NCBI RefSeq assembly: GCF_014698505.1
Contig: NZ_JACJTD010000033.1
Coordinates: forward strand, 25,418 to 89,417
Direction: 5' to 3'
Source: Nostoc foliaceum FACHB-393
Lineage (GTDB): Bacteria > Cyanobacteriota > Cyanobacteriia > Cyanobacteriales > Nostocaceae
DNA: 64,000 bases
Shown here: positions 8,162-18,186 of the stretch, piece after piece
Layout of the letters: every line of letters starts with the position of its first letter
Numbering within the stretch: the first letter of the stretch is position 1
The notes under the pieces: generated by a model
Told to the model about the DNA's origin: nothing
Seen by the model: the letters and a program-made list of their open reading frames with translations, nothing else
The model's database searches: none
Translations under genes and position numbers: made by a program

Positions 8162-10366
8162 ATGACAATGGAATCTTTACCCACTTTTGAAGAAGTAAAT
8201 ATTCAGAGATACTTAGAAGTTCTTCAACGGCGTTGGCTACCTCTAGTCGGAATTTTTGGCATAGCTGTTACTCTTGGGTGCTTGTATGCATTTTCCCTAA
8301 AACCCTCATACAGGGCAGAAGGAAGTTTGATGATTAAAACAAATCGATCTTCCTCACTTACAGGCTTACCGGAAGACATAGGACGCTTAGAAGCTTTGAA
8401 TATGAATGACAATCCCCTGGAAACTCAGGTGAGAGTTGTTGGGTCAAATCCAGTCATTGAGAAAACAATTAATTCACTCAATCTCAAAGATACCGAAGGC
8501 AAACCGCTGTCGATTCCCGACTTGGCAAAACAACTAAAAATAGAAGGAATCAAAGGCACTGATGTTGTACAACTTTCTTATAAAGGCAGTGATCCAGAAC
8601 TAGCTGCCAAAATCGTCAATGAAGTTATCGACAGTTATATCGACTTAAATATCAAGGCTAATCAGAATGAAGCGCGGACAGCCAAACAGGTTCTGGTAAC
8701 AGAAGTACCTAAAGCTGAAGAAATTGTCAGAAGAGCCGAATCAAACCTACGGCTATTTAAAGAAACGAATAAAGTTGTTGTCCTGGAACAAGAAGCAACC
8801 GCAGCAGTCGATACAATCTCCAAGTTAGGAAACCAAATTTCTCAAGCTTTAGCTCAACTAGATGATGTCAAAGGTCGTTTAGAACAGTTACGCAGTGAAG
8901 CTAAGGTAGATTCACAACAAGGTGTAATCGAATCTGAATTGAGTCAAGCACCTGGGGTTCAGAAAGTGCTTACCCAACTCCAAGAAACAGAAAGCCAACT
9001 AACACTAGAGCGTACCCGTTTTTCACCTGAGCACCCTACAATTACCAACTTACAAGAAAAAGTCGTAGCTCTTAGGAGCTTGCTAAAAGAGCGGACAGGA
9101 CAAGTCGCTGGTAAAGCACAGATAACAGAGGGAAGTTTACAGGTTGGACAACTGCGGCAAAGCCTAATTGCAGATATTACTCGTGCTCAGGCAGAACGCG
9201 TCGGTTTAGAAAGACAAATTGCCACACTCAAGCAACAGCAAGATTCCTACATCAAACGAGCAAATAATTTGCCAAGGCTAGAACAGAGCCAAAGAGAGCT
9301 AGAACGGAAGCTGCAAGCAGCTCAAACGACTTACGAAACACTCTTAAAGAAACGCCAAGAAATTGATGTTGCACAAAATCAAAAGATTCCTAATGCTCGT
9401 GTGATTTCCTATGCCTTAATTCCTGATAAAGCAGAAGGGCCTCGCAAAATTTTGTTTATTGTTGGTGGAGGAGGAATTGGTCTTTTCTTAGGTATCATTG
9501 TCGCCTTTGGTTTAGACTTAATAGACCGCTCGGTGAAGACCGTCAAAGAAGCCAAAGAAGTCTTGAGATATAGTGTTTTAGGAGTAATTCCTACACAAGG
9601 TAGAAATGGTAAAGATCCTTCTTCTATACCAGGACTCGATAGAGCTATTCCCAAAATTATTGGCAGAGATATTCCTTACTTCCCTGTTGGTAATGCATAC
9701 CAAATACTACAAGTTAACTTGAAGTTCCTCTGTTCTGATAAACCGCTAAAAAGCATTGTAATCACAAGTTCCGTTGCCAAAGAAGGAAAGTCTGACGTAT
9801 CTGCAAATTTAGCTGTGACTATGGCTCAGGCAGGGCGTCGGGTATTATTGGTGGATGCAGATATGCGTCATCCCATACAGCATCATATCTGGGGGCTACC
9901 AAATGCAATGGGACTAAGCAATGTAATTATTGGACAAGCATCTTTAGATACGGCAGTAGAAGAAGTGATGCCTAATCTTGAGGTTCTTACTTCTGGAGTT
10001 TTACCTCCCAATCCAGTTGCAATGCTAGATTCTCAGCGCATGGCAACATTAATTAGTAACTTTGGGAGAGATTACGATCTTGTAATTTTTGATACTCCCC
10101 CATTATCAGGAATAGCAGATGCTGCTGTTTTAAGCACCCTCACTGACGGTATATTATTAGTCGTTCGTCCTGGAGTAGTTGACCTTAACAGTGCGAATGC
10201 AGCTAAAGAGTTTTTAACTCAGTCAGGTCAGAAGGTGTTAGGGATAGTTATCAATGGTGTGAATACTAAAAATGAACCTAATAATTATTTTTATGACAAT
10301 AAAAAACGACAAATTGAACAAGATTTAGTATCTAGCAGCCTAACCAAATTTTCCAAAGAGCGTTAA
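8162..10366 (+). CDS. Wzc-type polysaccharide co-polymerase / tyrosine autokinase
   Basis: This inner-membrane protein of 734 residues controls polymerisation and export in Wzx/Wzy-dependent polysaccharide synthesis. The N-terminal Wzz domain has TM1 at about residues 28-50 (WLPLVGIFGIAVTLGCLYAF). A long periplasmic coiled coil covers about 180-390. TM2 is near 435-455 (ILFIVGGGGIGLFLGIIVAF). The C-terminal BY-kinase has Walker A KEGKSD (G542, K543, S544), Walker A' 'VLLVDADMRHP' (about 560-570) and Walker B 'LVIFDTPP' (about 640). The tail holds only a few tyrosines (NYFYDN). The residue after GKS is Asp instead of the usual Thr. It is the first gene of the 14-kb locus. Confidence 0.92.
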   Translation: MTMESLPTFEEVNIQRYLEVLQRRWLPLVGIFGIAVTLGCLYAFSLKPSYRAEGSLMIKTNRSSSLTGLPEDIGRLEALNMNDNPLETQVRVVGSNPVIEKTINSLNLKDTEGKPLSIPDLAKQLKIEGIKGTDVVQLSYKGSDPELAAKIVNEVIDSYIDLNIKANQNEARTAKQVLVTEVPKAEEIVRRAESNLRLFKETNKVVVLEQEATAAVDTISKLGNQISQALAQLDDVKGRLEQLRSEAKVDSQQGVIESELSQAPGVQKVLTQLQETESQLTLERTRFSPEHPTITNLQEKVVALRSLLKERTGQVAGKAQITEGSLQVGQLRQSLIADITRAQAERVGLERQIATLKQQQDSYIKRANNLPRLEQSQRELERKLQAAQTTYETLLKKRQEIDVAQNQKIPNARVISYALIPDKAEGPRKILFIVGGGGIGLFLGIIVAFGLDLIDRSVKTVKEAKEVLRYSVLGVIPTQGRNGKDPSSIPGLDRAIPKIIGRDIPYFPVGNAYQILQVNLKFLCSDKPLKSIVITSSVAKEGKSDVSANLAVTMAQAGRRVLLVDADMRHPIQHHIWGLPNAMGLSNVIIGQASLDTAVEEVMPNLEVLTSGVLPPNPVAMLDSQRMATLISNFGRDYDLVIFDTPPLSGIADAAVLSTLTDGILLVVRPGVVDLNSANAAKEFLTQSGQKVLGIVINGVNTKNEPNNYFYDNKKRQIEQDLVSSSLTKFSKER

Positions 10367-10441
10367 GTTATTCGATAAATTCCGAAAGCGAATCTGAATA
10401 CAACCATCTAAACCCAATTTTTTGACTGTAGGACTAAATTA

Positions 10442-11383
10442 ATGACGTTAAGCAAAAATCTCAAGCAATTCGTAAAATCAAATACTCCATTAGCTAAATG
10501 GAAAGGCTCTATTTACACAAAGGCAATAATTCTCAAAAATCATGTAAAAAACTATGATATATATCAGCAAATTTTATCTCCTCAACAGAGTAATGAATTA
10601 GTTACCAATCTTATTAAAGATAGTAAACCTTTTATGATTTCTCGCTTTGGTAGCACAGAAGCTTATTGTGTGCATGAATACCTAAAAGGAGGTTACAAGG
10701 GATCTATATTTGAGTCAATATCTAATGATTCTGGATTTTTCCCAGCAGATAAAAAACATCTAGATCGATTTAGTCAACTTTTTCTAGAATCGTCAAAATC
10801 TATAGATGTTTTAGGAGTATGGTTTCAAACTGGAGAGCCAGAAATTATCAGAAATTCTTGCCCAAAAGCTTCTTTTGTAGAATTAAATACGCTTGAACCT
10901 TATTATCACAATGACCCTTGGAGCAAGAATCTTGAGGGAAAAAAGGTTTTAGTCATTCATCCTTTTGCAGAAACAATTTCATCGCAATATAAAAACCATA
11001 GAAAGTTACTTTTTGAAAACCAAAATATTCTGCCTGAATTTGAATTAATTACCTTCAAAGCCGTACAGTCTCTAGCTGGAACTCAAACCCAGTTCAATAC
11101 TTGGTTCGATGCTTATGATTGGATGTGTAACAAGATTAAAGATCAAGATTTTGACATAGCTATTATCGGATGTGGTGCTTATGGACTTCCATTAGCTGCT
11201 TACATTAAATCTCTTGGTAAACAAGCTCTCCACCTTGGAGGAGCAACTCAAATTCTTTTTGGAATTAAAGGCAACCGTTGGGATAAAATTCCATTTTTTC
11301 AGTCTCTTTATAATGAATCCTGGGTTAGGTGTAGACCTGATGATGTCCCTACAAGTCCCTCAAAATATCCGGCCTATTGGTAA
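10442..11383 (+). CDS. Putative GT-D-like glycosyltransferase of the EPS locus
   Basis: A 313-residue soluble protein. Motifs resembling GT-D-fold (DUF1792-like) transferases are an early 'ISRFGSTEAYCV', a central 'VLVIHPFAETISSQY', and near the C-terminus 'IIGCGAYGLPLAAYIKSLG' followed by QALHLGGATQILFGIKGNRW. In GT-D enzymes the arginine/glycine loop and the late GxG...G block bind the sugar nucleotide, but I see no strict DxE signature, so the assignment is tentative. Its place between the autokinase and a GT2 gene supports a role in building or modifying the polysaccharide. Confidence 0.55.
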   Translation: MTLSKNLKQFVKSNTPLAKWKGSIYTKAIILKNHVKNYDIYQQILSPQQSNELVTNLIKDSKPFMISRFGSTEAYCVHEYLKGGYKGSIFESISNDSGFFPADKKHLDRFSQLFLESSKSIDVLGVWFQTGEPEIIRNSCPKASFVELNTLEPYYHNDPWSKNLEGKKVLVIHPFAETISSQYKNHRKLLFENQNILPEFELITFKAVQSLAGTQTQFNTWFDAYDWMCNKIKDQDFDIAIIGCGAYGLPLAAYIKSLGKQALHLGGATQILFGIKGNRWDKIPFFQSLYNESWVRCRPDDVPTSPSKYPAYW

Positions 11384-11439
11384 TTATCGGTTTCCAAAAA
11401 TATTCTCGTCTTATTTTGTTATCTATTTAGGCATTTTGT

Positions 11440-12393
11440 ATGGATAAAAATAAAATCAAAACATCTTGTTTAATTAATAATTACAATTACGCTGAATTTC
11501 TCTCAGAGGCGGTTGATAGCGCTTTAAATCAAACAGTTAAATTTGATGAGATTATTATTGTTGATGACGCATCCACAGATAATTCGGTAGAAGTCATCAC
11601 CAAATTTACTCAAGTAACTAATGTTAAATCTGTCTTGAAAGAAAAAAATCAAGGACAACTATCATCATTCAACGAAGGGTTTTTAGCTGCAACTGGAGAC
11701 ATAATATTTTTTTTAGATGCCGATGATATTTATGAACCTCAATATTTAGAAACAGCATTAAATTTTTATAAGAGACGTAGTGAATGTGATTTTGTTTTTT
11801 GTGCGTATAAAAAATTTGGGGCAGTAGAAGAAATATTTCAAGCTGATGCTGTCGATTTAGATTTGGGTTATTCAGTAATCAGAACTTTATATAGTGGTGA
11901 ATGGATTGGCTCCATAACTTCAACATTATCAATCCGTAGAGAAATAATTAGAAAATTTTTGCCTATTCCAAATGTAGAAGATTGGCGTGTAAGGGCTGAT
12001 GACTGTCTGGTATGGGGAGCTTCTTTGGTAGGAGCTAAAAAGTTTTATATATCTAAACCTTTAGTGATGTATAGAATACATAAAAGTAATCAGTATCATA
12101 ACAAGAAATTTTTAGACATAGATAACAACTATGAATACAAGAGATTCTGGAAACGCAATTCCTTATTTAATTACATTCTGCAAAAAAATAATTTGAGTTT
12201 ACCGTTATTATTGGCTTTCACATCTCTAAATGAGTTAAAAACAATACCATGTCCAAAATATCAAGATTTTATCTCATATTTGAAAATAATATTTTTGTTT
12301 GAGCATAACTTTTTTTGGAAAACTAAGGGCATTATTTTCTTATTTAGCTATTTTTTAAAAACTTTGATGACTGGGAAATTAAAAGTATTGTAG
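11440..12393 (+). CDS. Family 2 glycosyltransferase
   Basis: The 317-residue GT-A enzyme transfers a sugar from a nucleotide donor during repeat-unit assembly on the cytoplasmic membrane. It opens with 'TSCLINNYNYAEFLSEAVDS', then 'IIIVDDASTDNS' (nucleotide-binding Asp pair), and the metal-binding DADD of 'IIFFLDADDIYEPQYL' near residue 95. A C-terminal region rich in aromatic and hydrophobic residues suggests membrane association. It follows the GT-D-like gene with a 56-base gap. Donor and acceptor cannot be deduced. Confidence 0.88.
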   Translation: MDKNKIKTSCLINNYNYAEFLSEAVDSALNQTVKFDEIIIVDDASTDNSVEVITKFTQVTNVKSVLKEKNQGQLSSFNEGFLAATGDIIFFLDADDIYEPQYLETALNFYKRRSECDFVFCAYKKFGAVEEIFQADAVDLDLGYSVIRTLYSGEWIGSITSTLSIRREIIRKFLPIPNVEDWRVRADDCLVWGASLVGAKKFYISKPLVMYRIHKSNQYHNKKFLDIDNNYEYKRFWKRNSLFNYILQKNNLSLPLLLAFTSLNELKTIPCPKYQDFISYLKIIFLFEHNFFWKTKGIIFLFSYFLKTLMTGKLKVL

Positions 12394-12442
12394 GCGATAT
12401 TGATAGGGATAGAGAACGTTACATGATTAATTCATAAAAATA

Positions 12443-13765
12443 ATGTTAAGTAAACTAAAAATTAAAAACTTATCAAAATTTAAATCTCGTTCTGGACTGC
12501 GTGCAATTATTGCCAATACAAGTTGGTTGTTTGCTGACCGTATTCTACGTATGGGTGCAAGCTTAGTCGTAGGAGTATGGATAGCACGCTACTTAGGAGT
12601 ACAGCAGTATGGTGTCTTTAACTATGCTTTAGCTTTTGTTAGCTTATTTAGCCCAATTTTCACTCTAGGACTGGACGACGTAGTAGTTCGCCATCTTGTT
12701 CGTCAATCATCAAACAAAGAGGAAATTTTAGGAACCACTTTTTGGCTAAAGTTGCTGGGTGGAATTGCTTCTGTCTTATTGGCAGTTAGCACTATGTTTT
12801 TCTTAGGTGAGCAGGAAACACTGAAGATATGGCTAGTTGCAATTTTAGCAATGGCAGGAATTTTTAGGGCGGCTGATACTATTGAACTGTGGTTTCAATC
12901 ACAGGTGCAGTCAAAATACACTGTGATTGCTAAGAACACAGCGTTTCTGCTAAATAGTGCCATCAAAATCGCACTAATTTTAACAAAAGCACCATTGTTA
13001 GCTTTTGCTTGGGTAACATTAGCAGAATTTGCGATGAGTGCAATTGGATTGCTGATTGTTTACCAAGTCAAAGGGTCGTCGTTGTGGTTATGGCGTTGGA
13101 GTTTTTCTGCTGCCAAAACTCTTCTGAAAGAGAGTTTACCTCTAATTTTTTCGGGGTTCGCTATCCTGATTTTTATGAAAATAGATCAGGTGATGTTAGG
13201 CCAAATGATCGGAAATAGCGAGGTTGGAGTTTATACTGCTGCTGTCAGAGTTTCTGAAATTTGGTATTTTATTCCGGGGGCTATTGTTTCTTCTGTTGCT
13301 CCTGCAATTTACGCAGCTAAGGAAAAATCTGAAAGTCTTTACTATCAGCGAATCGGACAATTACTCAATCTAATGACATGTATATCTTTGGCAATTGCGC
13401 TTCCAATGTCATTTCTATCTGACAAGATAATTATGGTGATGTTTGGAAGTGGATATGCAGAAGCAGGATCAATATTAGCAGTTCATATTTGGACTTCTTT
13501 GTTTGTATTTATGGGTCTTGCAACATCACCTTGGTTTATTGCTGAAGGTTTGAACCACGTTTCTTTAGGTAAGACTTTGTTTGGGGCAATCCTAAATATT
13601 ATTCTTAATTTATTCCTTATTCCTAAGTATGCAGGACTTGGGGCTGCGATCGCAACAATCATATCTCAAGCTGCTGCTGCTTTTCTGTGCAACGCATTTG
13701 ATTCAAGAACACAAAAAATATTTAAGATTCAGGTGCGATCGCTTATTCCTTTTTACAAATACTGA
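12443..13765 (+). CDS. Wzx-type oligosaccharide flippase
   Basis: A 440-residue polytopic membrane protein of the MOP/MATE superfamily, polysaccharide-flippase branch. It moves lipid-linked repeat units across the cytoplasmic membrane. Typical traits are an N-terminal 'NTSWLFADRILRMGASLVVGVWIARYLG', 'YGVFNYALAFVSLFSPIFTLGLD', about 12-14 hydrophobic helices and a central 'KIDQVMLGQMIGNSEVGVYTAAVRVSE'. It sits between glycosyltransferase genes, 21 bases ahead of the next gene, in the order expected for a Wzx/Wzy locus. Confidence 0.9.
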   Translation: MLSKLKIKNLSKFKSRSGLRAIIANTSWLFADRILRMGASLVVGVWIARYLGVQQYGVFNYALAFVSLFSPIFTLGLDDVVVRHLVRQSSNKEEILGTTFWLKLLGGIASVLLAVSTMFFLGEQETLKIWLVAILAMAGIFRAADTIELWFQSQVQSKYTVIAKNTAFLLNSAIKIALILTKAPLLAFAWVTLAEFAMSAIGLLIVYQVKGSSLWLWRWSFSAAKTLLKESLPLIFSGFAILIFMKIDQVMLGQMIGNSEVGVYTAAVRVSEIWYFIPGAIVSSVAPAIYAAKEKSESLYYQRIGQLLNLMTCISLAIALPMSFLSDKIIMVMFGSGYAEAGSILAVHIWTSLFVFMGLATSPWFIAEGLNHVSLGKTLFGAILNIILNLFLIPKYAGLGAAIATIISQAAAAFLCNAFDSRTQKIFKIQVRSLIPFYKY

Positions 13766-13786
13766 TAGTTATTATTTAACCTTTAT

Positions 13787-14716
13787 ATGATGCAAACACC
13801 AGTAACTTTTATTATTTTTAAACGTCCACAAACAACAGAGAAAGTTTTTGAAGTTATTCGCCAAGCCAAGCCAACAAAACTTTTTGTAATTGCAGATGGC
13901 CCCCGCACTGACCGCGAAGGTGAGGCAGAAAAGTGTGAAGAAACTCGGGCAATTATTGAAAAAGTTGATTGGGATTGCGAAGTCATCAAGAATTATTCTG
14001 ATATCAACTTAGGTTGTGCCAAACGAGTATCTAGTGGTTTAGATTGGGTATTTAATAATGTTGAAGAGACAATTATTTTAGAAGATGATTGTATCCCTCA
14101 CCCAACATTTTTCAGATTTAGCGAAGAACTGTTAGAAAAATATAGAAACGATACCAGAATTGCTACAATCTCTGCTCAAAATCTTCAATTTGGACGGAAA
14201 CGCACAAATTATAGTTACTATTTTTCTCGCTACAATCACTGCTGGGGTTGGGCAAGTTGGAGACGTGCTTGGCAACATTATGATTTGACCATCAAACTCT
14301 GGAAAGAGGTGCAAGCAGAAAACCTTTTACATGACATTCTTATAGACCCAAAAGCAGTAAGTTATTGGCAACGAATATTTCAGTCTGTTTATAACAATCC
14401 TACAGGTATAACTTGGGATTACCAATGGACATTTGCTTGCTGGATACAGGGTAGCTTAAGCATTATTCCCAATGTCAATTTAATTTCTAATGTTGGTGTT
14501 GGTGCAGACGCGACTCATTTCAATTCCAGCCAAGAATTTTCGTTTATCAATATGTCGATGCAAGAGATGGAATTTCCTTTAAAACATCCACCGTTTATTG
14601 TAAGGAATATAGATGCAGATAATTTTACGCAAAAAACAGTATATAAAGCAACTGCATTAGATATTTTTAAAGAGGAGGTAAAGAAAAGATTTGATTACTC
14701 AAGGTTAAAAAAATAG
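13787..14716 (+). CDS. GT2-like glycosyltransferase (HlpA-like)
   Basis: A 309-residue GT-A-type protein of the group often labelled 'hemolytic protein HlpA-like'. The start MMQTPVTFIIFKRPQTTEKV and the strand ending 'LFVIADGPR' precede the metal-binding EDD of 'ETIILEDDCIPHPTFF' (about residues 102-104). A conserved 'YNHCWGWASWRRAW' (about 147-160) and 'TWDYQWTFACWIQ' are typical of the family. The name does not imply haemolysis; the locus points to sugar transfer in EPS assembly. The first ATG pair (13787/13790) leaves the exact start uncertain by one codon. Confidence 0.8.
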   Translation: MMQTPVTFIIFKRPQTTEKVFEVIRQAKPTKLFVIADGPRTDREGEAEKCEETRAIIEKVDWDCEVIKNYSDINLGCAKRVSSGLDWVFNNVEETIILEDDCIPHPTFFRFSEELLEKYRNDTRIATISAQNLQFGRKRTNYSYYFSRYNHCWGWASWRRAWQHYDLTIKLWKEVQAENLLHDILIDPKAVSYWQRIFQSVYNNPTGITWDYQWTFACWIQGSLSIIPNVNLISNVGVGADATHFNSSQEFSFINMSMQEMEFPLKHPPFIVRNIDADNFTQKTVYKATALDIFKEEVKKRFDYSRLKK

Positions 14717-14735
14717 TGATAGATTAATAAACAAA

Positions 14736-15965
14736 ATGTCAGCGATGAAAGTAAAACTAACAGAAAAAATATTAACTATTTTGTTATTACTCATTGCTGT
14801 AGGGGCATTAACAATACACCCTGCACAAGAAGTTTCCATGTCTACCCTTGGAGGTGATAAGGTAGATACTTTGTTCAATATAGTTTCATATTTAATCTTA
14901 TTTTATTTCCTAATTTCATACTGGAAAGGTTTTATTTATGTAATTACCAAAAGTCCATTACAGTTTTTTTTACTAGCAATAATTATATTTTCTATGTTGT
15001 GGTCAGAAGACCTAAGTTCTACTCTAAAAGATATAAAAGGTCTAATACGTATATATTTTATTGCAATCTATTTGGCAATGCGTTATCCCCTTAGGGAACA
15101 AATGAGGCTAATAGCTTGGGCACTCGGTGTAGCTGCATTATTATCTATGATATTCTCTGCATTCATACCAGGTTATATTCACACATCACCTGAATTAGTA
15201 GATATGTGGAGTGGAATTTATGGTCATAAAAATGAATTAGGTTACATGATGAATTGGAGTGCAGGAGTTTTTTTACATCTTGCCCTTAGTAGCAATCGAT
15301 ATCGCTGGTTGATGTGGGCACTATGTGGGTTATCTATGTGTTTAATTATCCTCACACGTTCCACAACATCTTTAGCTATCCTATTGACAATGATATTACT
15401 TTTACCTTTCTATCAATCCTTTAAAAAAACTAATTACAAATTACAAGTTATAATGATTACTACAGCTTTAATGTTACTCATTATTGTTTCAATCTTACTA
15501 ATCAATAATGCTGAAACTGTAGTTGGAACTTCTGGAAAAGACCTTACCTTCAATGGTCGCTCTGATCTTTGGGAATTAGTGATAACTAAGGTTTTGGAAA
15601 GACCTTGGCTAGGTTATGGATATTCTGGATTTTGGACTAGTAATGCTGCATCTAATCTGAGAGCTACTTATGATTGGGCAAGTAATGCTCACAATGGGTT
15701 TTTAGAACTATTGTTAGAATTAGGATTTTTAGGTTTCTTGACTTTTGCAGCAGGATTTATCCGATTCTTCGTAATGGCATTGACTCGAATTGTTTCAATG
15801 GCTGAAAAACCCGAAGATTATTGGCCAATGCAGATGCTAATTATCATCGTCATAGTGAATTTCTCAGAAGCAAGATTATTAATTCCAGGTTGGAATTGGT
15901 TGATGTATGTCACAACCTCTCTATCTCTGACTCTTAGTTATCAGCGGGCACCAATATATAAATAG
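14736..15965 (+). CDS. Wzy-type polymerase / O-antigen ligase-family protein
   Basis: A 409-residue integral membrane protein with about 10-12 hydrophobic segments and the Wzy_C/O-antigen ligase signature: 'FNGRSDLWELVITKVLERPWLGYGYSGFW' followed by a loop with 'SNAHNGFLELLLELGFLGF'. The Arg and His in this loop are the usual functional residues. In this locus it most likely polymerises flipped repeat units; a ligase role is possible. It sits 19 bases after the HlpA-like gene. Confidence 0.85.
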   Translation: MSAMKVKLTEKILTILLLLIAVGALTIHPAQEVSMSTLGGDKVDTLFNIVSYLILFYFLISYWKGFIYVITKSPLQFFLLAIIIFSMLWSEDLSSTLKDIKGLIRIYFIAIYLAMRYPLREQMRLIAWALGVAALLSMIFSAFIPGYIHTSPELVDMWSGIYGHKNELGYMMNWSAGVFLHLALSSNRYRWLMWALCGLSMCLIILTRSTTSLAILLTMILLLPFYQSFKKTNYKLQVIMITTALMLLIIVSILLINNAETVVGTSGKDLTFNGRSDLWELVITKVLERPWLGYGYSGFWTSNAASNLRATYDWASNAHNGFLELLLELGFLGFLTFAAGFIRFFVMALTRIVSMAEKPEDYWPMQMLIIIVIVNFSEARLLIPGWNWLMYVTTSLSLTLSYQRAPIYK

Positions 15966-15999
15966 TTTACATTTTTGCATAATTCAAAGGTGAGAAAGC

Positions 16000-16827
16000 A
16001 TGAAAAAGTTAAATTTTGGGTGTGGGCACAGATTTTCTCCTGGATGGATAAATATAGATTTTAATTCTGAGCATCCTGAAGTAATTGCCCATAACTTACT
16101 GCAACCACTTCCATACCCTAAAGATTATTTCGATGTAATTTATAGCAGTCATGTCCTAGAGCATTTCTCTAAAGACACGGGAGAAATGCTGGTAAAAGAA
16201 TGCTATAGAGTTCTAAAACCTCAAGGTATTTTACGGATTGTTGTTCCTGACTTAGAGCGAACATGCCGTGAATATTTAAGAATTATCGAGAGTATTCAAA
16301 ATGAGGAAGCTAGGAAACAATATGAATGGATTATTATTGAGTTAATCGACCAATTGGTTAGAACAGAACACGGTGGCTTGATGAAAACTTATTGGCGACA
16401 AGTGCTTGAAAACAATGATGAATCATCAATAAACTATGTAGAAGCAAGAACAGGTGTAAATATCAAAGAAGAGATAGCAACTCATAATACTACTTCTTTG
16501 TTGCAAAAGGTATTTAGTATAAATCAAAATAAACTCAAAAATAAATTCAAATACCTCTATATTGATATGGTAAAGAGGTTGATACCACGGTATGTCCGCA
16601 AATCTATGATAGATGAAACCTCCCTTGGTGAAAAACACAAGTGGATGTATGATAGCTATAGTATGAAAACCCTCTTTGAAAGAGTTGGTTTTTCAGATAT
16701 TAAGTTTTTGGATGCCAATACAAGTGAGATTCCAAACTTTAGTAATGAAGTCTTAGATATTAATCCTGATGGAACAGTATATCTACCAGGCTCTTTATAT
16801 TGCGAGGGCATTAAACCAAACAAATAA
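16000..16827 (+). CDS. SAM-dependent methyltransferase
   Basis: A 275-residue class I methyltransferase. The SAM-binding motif I is 'KLNFGCGHRFSPGWINID' at the very N-terminus, and 'YFDVIYSSHVLEHF' is motif II. 'LVKECYRVLKPQGILRIVVPD' follows, typical of Methyltransf_11 proteins. Being inside the EPS locus it may methylate a sugar or a chain end. A long variable middle part (about 110-200) separates the fold from the conserved C-terminal 'SYSMKTLFERVGF'. Confidence 0.85.
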   Translation: MKKLNFGCGHRFSPGWINIDFNSEHPEVIAHNLLQPLPYPKDYFDVIYSSHVLEHFSKDTGEMLVKECYRVLKPQGILRIVVPDLERTCREYLRIIESIQNEEARKQYEWIIIELIDQLVRTEHGGLMKTYWRQVLENNDESSINYVEARTGVNIKEEIATHNTTSLLQKVFSINQNKLKNKFKYLYIDMVKRLIPRYVRKSMIDETSLGEKHKWMYDSYSMKTLFERVGFSDIKFLDANTSEIPNFSNEVLDINPDGTVYLPGSLYCEGIKPNK

Positions 16828-16890
16828 GACTGATACTCTGCGATAGGGAAGCAGTATTATCAAGTAGATTTTTTGAAAGATAGTGGTAAT

Positions 16891-18150
16891 ATGAACGTCT
16901 TGCTCCTTAGCACCCAGGATGTGGCTGGTGGTGCGGCTCGTGCTGCATATCGCTTGCACAAAGGGTTACAAAATATTGACTTACAATCACAAATGCTGGT
17001 GCAAGAAAAATATACTGATGACAAAACAGTAATTGCGCCTAAAATCAGATTATTTCAAGGCATAGCTAAGGCAAAGTTGACATTTGAAACTTTACCTTTA
17101 AAGCTTTATTCTCAAAAGCAAAACACTCCATTTTTTATTCAATGGTTGCCAGATAGACTTATTTCTCAAGTTGCTCAGATTAATCCAGACATAATAAATT
17201 TGCATTGGATTAGCGCAGCTTTCATGCAAATAGAAACTATTGCTAAACTAAAGCGCCCTTTGGTCTGGACTATTCATGATATGTGGGCATTTACTGGAGG
17301 ATGCAGCTACGCTGGAGATTGCGATCGTTACCAAAGCTCCTGTGGAGCCTGTCCTCAACTGAATAGCAAAAAGGATTGGGATTTATCCCATTGGGTATGG
17401 CAACGTAAAGCTAAAGCATTAAAAAACTCAAATCTGACAATTGTTTCGCCAGGTACTTGGTTAGCCGAATGCGCCAAGTCTAGTTCTCTATTTAAGAATT
17501 TGCGAATTGAAGTAATTCCTAATGGGCTGGATACTCAAAAATATAAGCCTGTTCATCAAGGTTTAGCGCGAGAATTACTGAATTTACCTCTAGATAAACA
17601 ACTTATTTTATTTGGAGCAATAGATGCAACCAATGACTCTAGAAAAGGTTTTCGTTACCTGCAACCAGCACTACAAGAATTAAGCAGATCTGGCTGGAAA
17701 GATAAGCTTGAGGTCGTTGTTTTCGGTGCATCTAAACCTGAAAATCCACCTGACTTGGGTTTCAAAACTCACTATTTGGGACACTTACACGATGACATAT
17801 CTTTAGCAACTATTTACTCAGCTGCTGATGTGATGCTTGTACCCTCTCTTCAAGAATCTTTTGGACAGACAGCTTCTGAATCACTCGCTTGTGGTACTCC
17901 AGTTGTGGCGTTTAATTCTACTGGCTTAAAAGATATTGTTGATCATCAGCAGAACGGCTATTTGGCTAAACCTTATGAAATTGAGGATTTTGCCAAAGGA
18001 ATTACCTGGGTACTTGAAAATGAACAGAGGCTGCAAAAGCTGTCATTCTATGCTCGTGAGAAAGCAGAACAAGAATTCACTCTGGAACTCCAAGCACGTC
18101 GTTATTCATCTTTGTTTGAGGAAATATTGATGATAGTAAAGAAATCTTAA
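16891..18150 (+). CDS. GT4 family glycosyltransferase
   Basis: A GT-B enzyme of 419 residues. I prefer ATG 16891 over the upstream TTG 16873 because the family starts directly with 'MNVLLLSTQDVAGGAARAAYRLHKGL'. The N-domain has 'IINLHWISAAFM' and 'WTIHDMWAFTGGCSYAG', typical of GT4 proteins with a Cys-rich loop (C-x-y-C spacing in SCGACPQL). The C-domain has 'VIPNGLD', 'ILFGAID' and the donor-binding E-x7-E motif in 'LQESFGQTASESLACGTPVV'. Probably transfers a sugar to the growing repeat unit. Confidence 0.88.
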   Translation: MNVLLLSTQDVAGGAARAAYRLHKGLQNIDLQSQMLVQEKYTDDKTVIAPKIRLFQGIAKAKLTFETLPLKLYSQKQNTPFFIQWLPDRLISQVAQINPDIINLHWISAAFMQIETIAKLKRPLVWTIHDMWAFTGGCSYAGDCDRYQSSCGACPQLNSKKDWDLSHWVWQRKAKALKNSNLTIVSPGTWLAECAKSSSLFKNLRIEVIPNGLDTQKYKPVHQGLARELLNLPLDKQLILFGAIDATNDSRKGFRYLQPALQELSRSGWKDKLEVVVFGASKPENPPDLGFKTHYLGHLHDDISLATIYSAADVMLVPSLQESFGQTASESLACGTPVVAFNSTGLKDIVDHQQNGYLAKPYEIEDFAKGITWVLENEQRLQKLSFYAREKAEQEFTLELQARRYSSLFEEILMIVKKS

Positions 18151-18186
18151 TTCAGTAATTAACTTAGTAAATAAATACTTCATAAT

